Shown here: piece after piece, positions 5,787 to 12,983 of the stretch
Numbering within the stretch: position 1 is the first letter of the stretch
Layout of the letters: every line of letters starts with the position of its first letter
IMG/VR virus record: IMGVR_UViG_3300037264_004562
Span: 1 to 21,674 of that record
From: a virus
Strand: one strand, 5' to 3'
DNA: 21,674 nucleotides
Position numbers and translations under genes: made by a program
Notes under the pieces: model-generated
What the model saw: only the letters and a program-made list of their open reading frames with translations
What the model was told of the DNA's origin: nothing
Databases searched by the model: none

Positions 5787-7919
5787 ATGCCGCAAAACCA
5801 CCAACTAGCCCGGGAGCAGTGGCTGCGCTACGTCTACGCCCGCGATACCGGGCACCTGGACTACGTCAAGAAGGCGGTCCGGTGCGAGGACTTCGTTGAG
5901 GGCGGCGACAAGCAGTGGGACCCGAGAGACAAGGCCGAGCTCGACGCGGCCCGAAGGCCCGCGCTCACCCTGAACAAGACCCTTCTGACCCTGAACTCGA
6001 TCTGCGGAGAGCAGATAGACACGCGCACCGAGACGGTGTTCCGGCCGCGCTACAACGCGCCGCCCGACGCGGCCGAGATCCACACCAAGGTCTACAAGTT
6101 CATCGGCGACCAGAACCAGCTGAACTGGGTCCGGTCCGCCGTCTTCGCCGACGGCGCCGTCACGTCCCGCGGGTACTTCGACGTCCGGCTGGACTTCTCG
6201 AAGAACCTGGCCGGGGACGTCGCGATCACGCAGCTGAACGGGCGGAACGTCCTTCCGGACCCCGACGCCGCGGCCTACGACCCCGACAAGTGGAACGACG
6301 TCATCGTCACGTCCTGGTTCACCGGCGACGACATCCAGCTCCTGTACAACAAGGCCGACGCGGACGCCCTGCGCCGGCGCGTGGACTCGGCGTGGGCCTT
6401 CGGCTACGACTCGATCGACATGGGCAACGACCGCTTCGGCGGCAGCATCGCCGCCCAGGCCGTCGTGACGGAGGAGATGAAGCCGATGCTCCGGAACATC
6501 CGGGTGCTGGAGCGCCAGCACCGGGTGCTGACGAAGCGGAGGGTCTTCGTCGACGTCCGGCTCGGCATGAAGCGCCCGATCCCCGACGAGTGGACCCGCG
6601 ACCAGGTCGCGCAGTTCCTGTCGGAGAACGGGCAGCTGGTCGTGTCGGAGGAGCTGGTCAAGCGCATCCGGTGGACCGTCACGGCCGACGACTTCGTCCT
6701 GCTGGACGAGTGGAGCCCGTACAAGCACTTCACCATCGTGCCCTACTTCCCGGTGTTCCGGTACGGCCGCACGATCGGCCTGATCGAGCACGTGCTGGGC
6801 CCGCAGGAGTACCTCAACAAGGTCTCCAGCCAGGAGCTCCACGTGGTCAACACCATGGCGAACTCCGGCTGGAAGGTGAGGTCGAACGCGATCCTCAACA
6901 TGACCCTGGAGGAGCTCGAGGAGCTCGGCGCCAAGACGGGCCTGGTCCTGGAGATCGCGGGAGATCCCGACAAGGACGTGGTCAAGATCGCGCCGAACCC
7001 GGTCCCGCAGGGCCTCGACCGCATCTCGTTCAAGGCCGAGCAGCTGATCAAGTCGATCTCCGGCCGCGGCGACAGCGTCATGGGCCTGGACCGGGCCGAC
7101 GTGTCCGGCAAGGCCATCGGCGAGAAGAAGGAGTCGGCCGACGTCCCGCTCCGCCCGGCGCTGGACAACCTGGAGCGCTCGGACTTCATCCTGGCGCGGA
7201 GCATCATCGACATCGTCCAGCAGTACTACACCGACCCCCGGATCCTGAACATCACGAAGGACGATCTGACCGGCGAGATGGAGACGGTCTCCGTCAACCA
7301 GCCGCAGCCCGGCTCCGGCGAGGTCATGCACGACCTGTCGCTGGGCGAGTTCGACATCGTCATCACCAGCCAGTCCGCCAAGCGGACCCTGGAGGAGTCG
7401 CAGTTCCAGCAGGGCATCGCGATGCGCGAGCTCGGCATCCAGATCCCCGACAAGTACCTCATCAAGAACTCCAACCTCCTGGACAAGGCGAACATCGTCA
7501 AGGACATGGAGCAGGCGGCCAACTCCCCCGAGGCGCAGCTGGAGAAGAAGAACGTGGCCCTGGCCCAGTCCCTGGAGGTCGCGAACCTCAAGGGCGACGC
7601 GGTCGAGAAGGAGTCGAAGGCCACGCTCAACAAGGCCAAGACGGCCGAGACCCTCGCCAAGGCCCAGGCCGAGTCCGGCGGGCAGGACGGCGAGATGATC
7701 CTGGCGAAGCAGAAGCACGACCAGGAGATGCAGCAGAGCCGGGAGCTCCACGACCAGAAGATGCAGCAGATGCGCGAGGAGGCGGCCGCGAAGGCGGAGG
7801 AGCGGCAGATGATGGCGCGCGTGAAGGAGATGGAGGCGAAGGCCAAGGCGGTCATCGCGGTGAAGCAGGCCGCGAAGCCGGCGCCGGCGAAAGGTGGTAA
7901 CATGGCGGCACAACCTTAG
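5787..7919 (+). CDS. portal protein, P22-like
   Basis: The portal forms the dodecameric ring at one head vertex through which DNA enters and leaves, and it nucleates capsid assembly. The N-terminus (REQWLRYVYARDTGHLDY, then a DKQWDP loop and RPALTLNKTLLTLNSICGEQ at about 51-70) follows the P22-like portal layout, as do the segments YGRTIGLIEHVLGPQEYLNK and the crown region with SGKAIGEKK. The last 140 residues or so are Lys/Glu/Gln/Ala-rich continuous helix (coiled coil), which matches the helical barrel of P22-type portals that protrudes into the head. Length 710 is in the usual range for this type. The start has a TATAAT box but no good Shine-Dalgarno. The scaffold gene begins 13 bases after the stop. 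Confidence 0.9.
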   Translation: MPQNHQLAREQWLRYVYARDTGHLDYVKKAVRCEDFVEGGDKQWDPRDKAELDAARRPALTLNKTLLTLNSICGEQIDTRTETVFRPRYNAPPDAAEIHTKVYKFIGDQNQLNWVRSAVFADGAVTSRGYFDVRLDFSKNLAGDVAITQLNGRNVLPDPDAAAYDPDKWNDVIVTSWFTGDDIQLLYNKADADALRRRVDSAWAFGYDSIDMGNDRFGGSIAAQAVVTEEMKPMLRNIRVLERQHRVLTKRRVFVDVRLGMKRPIPDEWTRDQVAQFLSENGQLVVSEELVKRIRWTVTADDFVLLDEWSPYKHFTIVPYFPVFRYGRTIGLIEHVLGPQEYLNKVSSQELHVVNTMANSGWKVRSNAILNMTLEELEELGAKTGLVLEIAGDPDKDVVKIAPNPVPQGLDRISFKAEQLIKSISGRGDSVMGLDRADVSGKAIGEKKESADVPLRPALDNLERSDFILARSIIDIVQQYYTDPRILNITKDDLTGEMETVSVNQPQPGSGEVMHDLSLGEFDIVITSQSAKRTLEESQFQQGIAMRELGIQIPDKYLIKNSNLLDKANIVKDMEQAANSPEAQLEKKNVALAQSLEVANLKGDAVEKESKATLNKAKTAETLAKAQAESGGQDGEMILAKQKHDQEMQQSRELHDQKMQQMREEAAAKAEERQMMARVKEMEAKAKAVIAVKQAAKPAPAKGGNMAAQP

Positions 7920-7932
7920 GAAAGGGCAGCGC

Positions 7933-8856
7933 ATGAGCGAAGAAGATAACGTGGACCGCGGCGACGCGCACGAGAGCAAGCTGGACGACGACCTGACGGC
8001 GGAGGAGCGCACGGCAGCCGACGAGGCTGTAGCGAAGGCCAAGGCCGACGAGGAAGTCGCGGCGAAGGCCAAGGCCGAGGAAGAGGTCAAGATCCCGAAG
8101 GCGCGCTTCGACGAGGCGGTGTCCAAGGCCCGCAAGGGCGAGGAGGCCGCGAAGGCCGAGACGGCCGCCCTGAAGGCGAAGCTGGACGCCCAGGAGAAGA
8201 AGGCGGCGGAGGACCCGGACAAGGCCGAGAAGGAGCTCGACGCGATCGACGAGCAGATCGACCAGGCGCTGGCCGACGGCAACAAGGAGAAGGTGACGCA
8301 GCTGCGCAGGCAGGCGCGCGCCAAGATGCAGGATATCGCGCAGGGCAACGCGAACAAGGCCGCGGCGTACGCGACCGCGGTCGCGGTGGAGCGCGTGCAG
8401 TACGACGCGGCGGTGTCGTCGTTCGAGGCCAAGCACCCGGCCATGAACCCCGACCACGACGACTTCGACGAGGCCCTGACCGGCGAGCTGATCGAGCTCA
8501 AGGGGGCCTACGAGGCGGCTGGCCTCGGCAGCACCGAGGCCCTGAAGAAGGCGGTGAAGTTCGTCTTCAAGGAGGCGCCGAAGGAGGCGAAGAAAGAGGA
8601 CGAGGCGGACCCCGAGAAGGCCGAGGCCGCGAAGAAGGAGGCGGCCGAGAAGGCGGCGAAGATGAAGGAGGACGCCATCCGGCGCGGGATCGAGGCGAAG
8701 GGCAAGCAGCCCGCGGCCGACGCCGACAAGGTTGGCAAGGCGAGCGACAAGCGCGGCGCGGGCGACAAGACCCTTGACGCCACGAAGATGAGCGACAGGG
8801 ACTTCGCCAAGCTGGGCGACGAAGAGAAGGCGAGGCTGCGCGGCGACATGCTGTAA
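7933..8856 (+). CDS. probable capsid scaffolding protein
   Basis: Scaffolds line the inside of the procapsid and leave or are degraded during maturation. The 307-residue product is almost entirely Lys/Glu/Ala/Asp, with long predicted helices and nearly no aromatic residues. It is acidic at the start and strongly charged throughout, as expected for an extended coiled-coil scaffold. I chose ATG 7933 because AGGAAAGGG lies just upstream. An in-frame GTG at 7894 would add 13 residues but overlaps the portal gene. It lies between portal and major capsid, the normal scaffold position. There is no protease motif. The identification rests on position and composition, because scaffold sequences diverge quickly. 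Confidence 0.75.
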   Translation: MSEEDNVDRGDAHESKLDDDLTAEERTAADEAVAKAKADEEVAAKAKAEEEVKIPKARFDEAVSKARKGEEAAKAETAALKAKLDAQEKKAAEDPDKAEKELDAIDEQIDQALADGNKEKVTQLRRQARAKMQDIAQGNANKAAAYATAVAVERVQYDAAVSSFEAKHPAMNPDHDDFDEALTGELIELKGAYEAAGLGSTEALKKAVKFVFKEAPKEAKKEDEADPEKAEAAKKEAAEKAAKMKEDAIRRGIEAKGKQPAADADKVGKASDKRGAGDKTLDATKMSDRDFAKLGDEEKARLRGDML

Positions 8857-8866
8857 AGGAGGAGCT

Positions 8867-9148
8867 ATGGGCATGAGGGCGCTGTTTCGTACGGCGGGCG
8901 TTACCAGCGAACAGGTGGTCTTCGCGCGGCGCTGCCGCGTGTTCGGCATCAACCCGGAGCTGACTACGACCGGGACAATCACCCTTCGCGACTCGGCGAC
9001 TGCCGGCGGCGCGAACGTGATCCACGTGTGCGCCATCGGCCTGACCCAGGTGGGCAAGTCCCTGGAGGGCGCGGTGTTCTACAACGGCCTGACGGTCCAG
9101 CTGTCCGTCGGAACGGACCTGACGGGCGTCACGTACGAGGCCTTCTGA
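8867..9148 (+). CDS. small virion-like protein, 93 aa, paralogue of the next gene
   Basis: A strong AAAGGAGG precedes the ATG, ten bases after the scaffold stop. No known family is recognised with confidence. The core (about residues 28-93) reads as beta-strands: INPELTTTGTITLRDS, then GLTQVGKSL and GLTVQLSVGTDLTGVTYEAF. The same pattern, in the same order, forms the two ends of the 210-residue protein encoded next (VVPEQTMAGTLQIRSA and GLAQDGKSF, GITVVLSNGADRVGVVFKEV). The two are therefore duplicated genes. Head-module position suggests a decoration, head-completion or minor head protein; this is inference. A second in-frame ATG at 8873 is possible but less well spaced. Confidence 0.8.
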   Translation: MGMRALFRTAGVTSEQVVFARRCRVFGINPELTTTGTITLRDSATAGGANVIHVCAIGLTQVGKSLEGAVFYNGLTVQLSVGTDLTGVTYEAF

Positions 9149-9149
9149 C

Positions 9150-9782
9150 ATGGCCGAGAAATTCATTGCCCGCACCCCGGCCGCCACGACCGAGTTCACC
9201 GTCACGGCGGTTCGCGCCGCGCTGGTGGCAGTGGTGCCTGAGCAGACTATGGCCGGGACACTGCAGATACGCAGCGCCCCCGCGGCCGAAATCGTGGGTG
9301 TGCCGGCGTCGGTAGTCGGCACCCCGTCCGACACCGGCGGCTCTCTCACGAACGCCCACGGCGCGTACTTCGCCAAGATCGTGGCGGTGGACCGCCACGG
9401 CGAGTTCTCCGCCGGGTCAACCGAGCAGAGCGACACCATCACCTCCGGCACGACCGGCAGCATCGCCTACACGTGGGCGGCCGGCACCGGCGCCGCGCCG
9501 GCGTCGTACCGGGTGTACTTCGGCGACACCACCAACACGTATAACAGGTACTTCGAGACCACGGCCCTGGCTCTGACGGTCACCGCCAACGCCGGCGGCG
9601 TGGCGTTCGGCCCTGGCAACACACCCGCGTCGACCACCGGTAACGCGAACCTCGTGGCCGCGACCGCGGCCGGGCTGGCCCAGGACGGAAAGTCGTTCGA
9701 CTCCCCGGTGCTGCCCCGCGGGATCACGGTCGTCCTGTCCAACGGCGCCGATCGCGTCGGCGTGGTCTTCAAGGAGGTGTGA
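9150..9782 (+). CDS. virion-like protein, 210 aa, split paralogue with inserted FN3-like domain
   Basis: GAGG lies nine bases before the ATG, and only one base separates it from the previous stop. Residues about 24-48 and 168-210 match the N- and C-halves of the preceding 93-residue protein (shared GLxQxGKS and GxTVxLSxGxDxxGV). Between them sit about 120 extra residues. Part of these (about 71-146: AYFAKIVAVDRHGEFSAGS, ASYRVYFGDTTN, FETTALALTVT) reads like a fibronectin type III or related Ig-like sandwich. Ig/FN3 insertions are common on phage virion proteins and often bind the cell surface weakly. The likely role is a surface-exposed head or neck component. The duplication is clear from the sequence; the function is inferred. 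Confidence 0.8.
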   Translation: MAEKFIARTPAATTEFTVTAVRAALVAVVPEQTMAGTLQIRSAPAAEIVGVPASVVGTPSDTGGSLTNAHGAYFAKIVAVDRHGEFSAGSTEQSDTITSGTTGSIAYTWAAGTGAAPASYRVYFGDTTNTYNRYFETTALALTVTANAGGVAFGPGNTPASTTGNANLVAATAAGLAQDGKSFDSPVLPRGITVVLSNGADRVGVVFKEV

Positions 9783-9892
9783 TGCCCAAGGGAAACCCGG
9801 CAGGGTACCTACCGAACGTGAAGAAGAAGCGGGCCGGCCTGCGCGGCGCCCCGGTGGCTCCGGCTGCGCGCTACCGCGCGCTGAAGAAGTGA
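9782..9892 (+). CDS. 36-aa basic peptide
   Basis: The ATG overlaps the previous TGA by one base (TGATG), and AAGGAGG sits a few bases before it, the best ribosome site in this part of the window, which argues that this short frame is translated. The product has ten Lys/Arg in 36 residues, with Pro/Ala/Gly and no acidic residue, so it is probably unstructured and nucleic-acid or capsid-interior binding. Its stop overlaps the GTG of the next gene (GTGA), so it may also serve to couple translation of the exported protein. No family is recognised. Confidence 0.65.
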   Translation: MPKGNPAGYLPNVKKKRAGLRGAPVAPAARYRALKK

Positions 9893-10203
9893 AAGCATAC
9901 CGTGTGGTCACATTCTTCCTTCTGCTGGCGGTCTTCACGGTCGTAGCAGAAGCGGCGCTGATCTACCGCAGCGGGACGAGCTTCGCCCGTCTGCACGACA
10001 AGCCGTGCGCCATCGACGAGGTGCTGAAGATACTCCCGGAGAACCTCCGGTCCAGCTTCCTCATGGGCGACGCCTGGTACGGCGGCAAGGCGTACGCCAT
10101 GTGCTGGACGCTGATGCCCGACGGGAACGTCCTGATGCTCTACCCGGACGGCGAGATGGGACTGCTCCCGGCGAGCTCGTTCAAGCGGGCGACCGACGCC
10201 TGA
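9889..10203 (+). CDS. small exported or membrane-anchored protein, 104 aa
   Basis: The start is GTG, overlapping the previous stop. The N-terminus is a clear signal peptide or anchor: MKAYR, a hydrophobic run FFLLLAVFTVV, then AEA at about 20-22, a plausible signal peptidase site. The remaining 80 residues contain two cysteines (about 40 and 64), which could form a disulfide outside the cytoplasm, and a Tyr/Gly/Trp-rich middle (DAWYGGKAYAMCWTL). I do not recognise the family. An exported protein among head genes is unusual. Superinfection exclusion, envelope interaction or lysis support are possible roles, none with direct evidence. The major-capsid promoter begins two bases after its stop. 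Confidence 0.75.
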   Translation: MKAYRVVTFFLLLAVFTVVAEAALIYRSGTSFARLHDKPCAIDEVLKILPENLRSSFLMGDAWYGGKAYAMCWTLMPDGNVLMLYPDGEMGLLPASSFKRATDA

Positions 10204-10204
10204 T

Positions 10205-10233
10205 TTGACGCCCCCGTGAAATCGTGTTATGCT
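10205..10233 (+). promoter_or_regulatory. sigma70-type promoter for the major capsid gene
   Basis: TTGACG (10205-10210) and TATGCT (10228-10233) are exactly 17 bases apart, starting just after the previous stop. This is the best full -35/-10 pair seen in the window. Transcription would start near 10240 and give a leader of about 115 bases before the capsid ATG. It fits the need for capsid protein in large excess. Confidence 0.65.
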
Positions 10234-10239
10234 TTTTCG

Positions 10240-10353
10240 TAGTTTCGCGTCCTGGCTGCGACAACGCCAGGGGCCCCGGCTCCTAAAGCCGCATCCGCAG
10301 CCTCGGCGACATGAGGGAAGGTAGTAGCTTTCTCATCGAACGAGAGGTGGACC
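10240..10353 (+). other. structured 5' leader of the major capsid mRNA
   Basis: Two hairpins can be drawn: CCTGGC/GCCAGG (10251-10256 with 10266-10271) and CGGCT/AGCCG (10277-10281 with 10287-10291, five-base loop). Near the start codon, TTTCTC can pair with GAGAGG of the ribosome site across a seven-base loop, with two G-U pairs. The leader may stabilise the mRNA or tune capsid translation. It does not fold as a tRNA and no known riboswitch is recognised. Confidence 0.4.
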
Positions 10354-11472
10354 ATGACCGCAACGAACTTTACCCTGCTGACAACCGAGCAGAAGACCGT
10401 CTGGTCGCGCGACCTGTGGAAGTACGCGCGAAACATGGCGTTCGTCAGCAAGCACACGGGCGATGGCCCGAACGCGATGATCCAGCACATCAAGGAGCTC
10501 ACCAAGACTGAGAAAGGTGCGCGCGCCGTGATGACCCTCGTGCCCGACCTGGAAGGCGACGGCGTAGCCGGCGACCGCCAGTTGGATGGCAACGAGGAGG
10601 CCATGAAGGCCTACGACAAGGTCATCCGCATCGACCAGCTCCGGAATGCGAACATCTCGGAAGGCCGCATGGCCGACCAGAAGACGATCGTCAAGTTCCG
10701 CGAGACCTCGCGGGACGTGCTGGCCTACTGGCTGGCTGACCGCATCGACCAGATGGCGTTCCTGACGCTGTCCGGCGTGTCGTACACGCTCAAGAACAAC
10801 GGCGCGACCAGGACCGGTTCGGACCTGATCAACCTGGAGTTCGCGGCGGACGTCGCGGCCCCGACCTCGGCGCGCAAGCTCCGCTGGAACGGTACCGACG
10901 GCTCGTTCACCGTCAACGGCGCGACCTCCGCGGTCACCGCGGCCGACACTCCCTCCTGGGAGATGATCGTCAAGCTGAAGGCCTACGCGAAGGAAGAGTA
11001 CATTCGCGGCCTGAGGGGCGACGGCGGCAGCGAGAAGTTCAAGCTGTTCCTGACCCCGACTGCGATGTCGAAGCTGAAGCTCGACCCGCAGTACCTCGCG
11101 GCCCTGCAGTACGCGAAGAAGCGCGGCGGGGACAACGAGCTCTTCACCGGTGACGTCGTAGACGTCGACGGCGTGGAGATCCACGAGTTCCGGCACGTGT
11201 TCAACACCAGCGGTCTGGCTTCCGGCTCCAAGTGGGGCTCGGGCGGCCTGGTCGAGGGCTGCCAGGCGCTGTTCTGCGGCGCACAGGCAATGGGCATGGC
11301 TGACCTCGGCATGCCGGAATGGATCGAGGACGACAAGGACTACAAGAACAAGCAGGCCATCGCGGTCGGCAAGATCCTCGGCTTCCTGAAGCCGTCGTAC
11401 ATCACCCAGTACGGCCAGGGCGCGGCGACGTCGCAAGACTTCGGCGTGATCTCGGTCTACCTGGCACAGTAA
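10354..11472 (+). CDS. major capsid protein, N4 gp56 family
   Basis: This is the main shell protein with an HK97-type fold. Features matching the N4 gp56-like family include the N-terminus (LLTTEQKTVWSRDLWKYARN, then FVSKHTGDGPNAMIQ), the conserved block KGARAVMTLVPDLEGDGVAGDRQLDGNEEAMKAYDKVIRIDQLRNA split over about residues 51-95, and the following DVLAYWLADRIDQMAFLTLSG. The C-terminal half carries the expected VDVDGVEIHEFRHV strand and GAQAMGMADLG segment. Length 372 fits the family. GAGAGGTGG is an excellent ribosome site. It has its own promoter and leader and is followed by two small decoration-like genes and a terminator, forming a separate high-level expression unit. Confidence 0.92.
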   Translation: MTATNFTLLTTEQKTVWSRDLWKYARNMAFVSKHTGDGPNAMIQHIKELTKTEKGARAVMTLVPDLEGDGVAGDRQLDGNEEAMKAYDKVIRIDQLRNANISEGRMADQKTIVKFRETSRDVLAYWLADRIDQMAFLTLSGVSYTLKNNGATRTGSDLINLEFAADVAAPTSARKLRWNGTDGSFTVNGATSAVTAADTPSWEMIVKLKAYAKEEYIRGLRGDGGSEKFKLFLTPTAMSKLKLDPQYLAALQYAKKRGGDNELFTGDVVDVDGVEIHEFRHVFNTSGLASGSKWGSGGLVEGCQALFCGAQAMGMADLGMPEWIEDDKDYKNKQAIAVGKILGFLKPSYITQYGQGAATSQDFGVISVYLAQ

Positions 11473-11484
11473 GGAGGCACGACC

Positions 11485-11928
11485 ATGGCCACACTGAAAA
11501 AAACCCGCTCCGCGCAGTACGCGCTCTCGGCGACCTTCGAGTTCAACATCGCGACTGCCGACAACATGCTCGACATCGCGGGCGTGTCCAAGGCCTTCTC
11601 GGTCACCGCCCCGGTGTACGACATCATCCCGCTGCCCTACGGGTCGGTGGTTACCGGTGGCGACATGATCGTGAAGACGATCTCGAACGACACTGGCACC
11701 GCCACGGCGGCGATCGGCGACTCGGCCTCGGCCGCGCGCTACATGGCCGCGACGGACATCAAGACGGCGGCCCGCACGGCGTTTGTCCCGACCGGCTACG
11801 CCGGCCTGGGCGAGGCGCTCCGGCTGACCCTGGCGAACCAGAACGGCAACGCGACGGCCGGCCGGGTGAAGTTCCGGGTCGACTTCTACGTCGACAACCG
11901 CCAGAACGAGAATCTGAAGACGACCTAA
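11485..11928 (+). CDS. probable capsid-associated or decoration protein, 147 aa
   Basis: AAGGAGG precedes the ATG, twelve bases after the capsid stop. The protein is Ala/Thr/Ser-rich with many short beta-type stretches (AYDIIPLPYGSVVTGGDMIV-like spacing; EALRLTLANQNGNATAGRVKFRVDFYVDN near the C-terminus). It has no cysteine, signal peptide or membrane segment. Small beta-rich proteins right after the major capsid gene in many phages bind the outside of the capsid and stabilise it. I cannot match a named family, so the call rests on position and composition. It shares the capsid promoter and terminator, so it should be made in large amounts. Confidence 0.8.
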   Translation: MATLKKTRSAQYALSATFEFNIATADNMLDIAGVSKAFSVTAPVYDIIPLPYGSVVTGGDMIVKTISNDTGTATAAIGDSASAARYMAATDIKTAARTAFVPTGYAGLGEALRLTLANQNGNATAGRVKFRVDFYVDNRQNENLKTT

Positions 11929-11943
11929 AGGTCGGGAGGCAAC

Positions 11944-12477
11944 ATGACAGCTTTCACCCGTACCAAGGTCGGCCCGCCGTCCAGCGGGCGGTATCTGGTC
12001 GGCGACGCCATCACCGACAGCGCCGGCACCAAGTGGCGCTGCGCGGTTGGCGGAATGGCCGGCCCGTACACGTCGAACGCCACCGCGAAGTTTGTTGCCG
12101 ACGGCTCAAGCCCGAAGCACCAGGCGGCGCCGGCGGCCAAGACTGTCAGCGCGACCCTCACCGCAGCGGAAGTCGTGGGTGGCCTGATCACGGTCAACCA
12201 AGGCGCCAGCGGCGCGAGCGCGCTGCAGATGCCGATCAACACGGCGCTGGACGCCGCCCTGCCCAGCATGCAGGTGGACGACAGCTTCGACTTCTCGTTG
12301 GTCAACATCTCGACGGTCGCGGCCGAGGATGCCTCGATCACCGTGAACACCGGCGTGACCGTGGTCGGCAACATGACGGTGGCGTCCAACGCCGCGGTCG
12401 GAGACCAGGCCACGGGCATCTTCCGGGTCCGCAAGACGGCCGCCAGCACGTACGTGGTCTACCGCGTCGCGAGCTAG
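11944..12477 (+). CDS. probable head decoration or fibre-like virion protein, 177 aa
   Basis: GGGAGG lies just before the ATG. The first 45 residues form a small beta/Gly segment with a single Trp-Arg-Cys. From about residue 64 the pattern SATLTAAEVVGGLITVNQG, LPSMQVDDSFDFSLVNIST, TVVGNMTVASNAAVGDQATGIFRVRKT, TYVVYRV resembles a virion domain I know from phage structural proteins (LTAAxxxGGxIxV, then GDSFDFxIxN, then a C-terminal FRVR...YxVYR). I would place it on the capsid surface. It is the last gene before the intrinsic terminator, so it belongs to the capsid transcript. Confidence 0.8.
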   Translation: MTAFTRTKVGPPSSGRYLVGDAITDSAGTKWRCAVGGMAGPYTSNATAKFVADGSSPKHQAAPAAKTVSATLTAAEVVGGLITVNQGASGASALQMPINTALDAALPSMQVDDSFDFSLVNISTVAAEDASITVNTGVTVVGNMTVASNAAVGDQATGIFRVRKTAASTYVVYRVAS

Positions 12478-12504
12478 CCGCCTTCGCAGAACCTGTAGTA
12501 GAAT

Positions 12505-12532
12505 GGGCCCTCGAGTAGGGCCCTTTCTTTTT
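12505..12532 (+). terminator. intrinsic terminator after the capsid unit
   Basis: GGGCCCT (12505-12511) pairs with AGGGCCC (12517-12523) around CGAGT, giving a 7-bp GC-rich stem with a 5-base loop, followed directly by TTTCTTTTT. It lies 28 bases after the last capsid-unit stop. It separates the high-level capsid transcript from the neck genes; some read-through is expected because no strong promoter follows. Confidence 0.85.
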
Positions 12533-12546
12533 GCGAAGGAATAGTC

Positions 12547-12981
12547 ATGGCGACAGCCGCACAGCAGTACCTCTTCGTTTCCAACCGCAACATCGTCCTC
12601 GGCTCGATCATGGGGCACTCCATCGAGTTCCGCAAGGGCGTGCCGACGCATGTCCCGCGCTCCATGCACTCGGAGGTCCTCGAGAAGGGGATCATCCGCT
12701 GCGACGCCAAGGGCGCGCCCCTCGACGAGGAGGCCACGGCGGCGACCCTGCCGGAGCCGAAGGCGGCGAACGAGGCCCCCGAGGAGGCGTCCGACCGCGC
12801 CGACGCGATCCTGGCGGTGATCAAGAGGGTCGTCGAGCGCAACAACTCGAAGGACTTCTCAGCCGGCGGCGTGCCGCTGGCGGCAGTCGTGACGGCCCAG
12901 CTGGGCTGGCGCGTGGACCAGACCGAGATCCGGCCGATCTGGAACAAGTACAAGCCCGAGATGCTGGCCAAAGGTAAGTAG
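12547..12981 (+). CDS. hypothetical head/neck-region protein, 144 aa
   Basis: AAGGA lies seven bases before the ATG, right after the terminator. The N-terminal 50 residues (QQYLFVSNRNIVLGSIMGHSIEFRKG in short form) look like a small beta-fold. A Glu/Ala-rich linker follows (about 60-80), then a helical C-terminal domain with RADAILAVIKRVVERNN, DFSAGGVPLAAVVTAQLGW and IRPIWNKYKPEM. I recall this two-part layout from unnamed proteins encoded next to phage head-completion genes, where it may help assembly or connect head and tail. No catalytic motif is seen. It precedes the adaptor-like gene by two bases. Confidence 0.8.
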   Translation: MATAAQQYLFVSNRNIVLGSIMGHSIEFRKGVPTHVPRSMHSEVLEKGIIRCDAKGAPLDEEATAATLPEPKAANEAPEEASDRADAILAVIKRVVERNNSKDFSAGGVPLAAVVTAQLGWRVDQTEIRPIWNKYKPEMLAKGK

Positions 12982-12983
12982 CC

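Noticed and set aside
5915-7900. 661-codon plus-strand frame inside the portal gene
   Set aside because: Out-of-frame shadow of the portal with Arg/Pro/Gly-rich product and no start signal.
5805-8501. Very long open frame (898 codons) on the minus strand opposite portal and scaffold
   Set aside because: It mirrors the high-GC codon pattern of the plus-strand genes, overlaps two well-identified proteins, has no ribosome site, and its product is low-complexity Leu/Arg/Val/Asp-rich.
10240-10353. tRNA or riboswitch in the capsid leader
   Set aside because: Hairpins do not form a cloverleaf with the conserved T-loop, and no known riboswitch core is recognised.
12499-12504. TAGAAT as another -10 promoter box
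   Set aside because: A transcript from here would start inside the terminator stem; no -35 is present, so I treat it as chance sequence.
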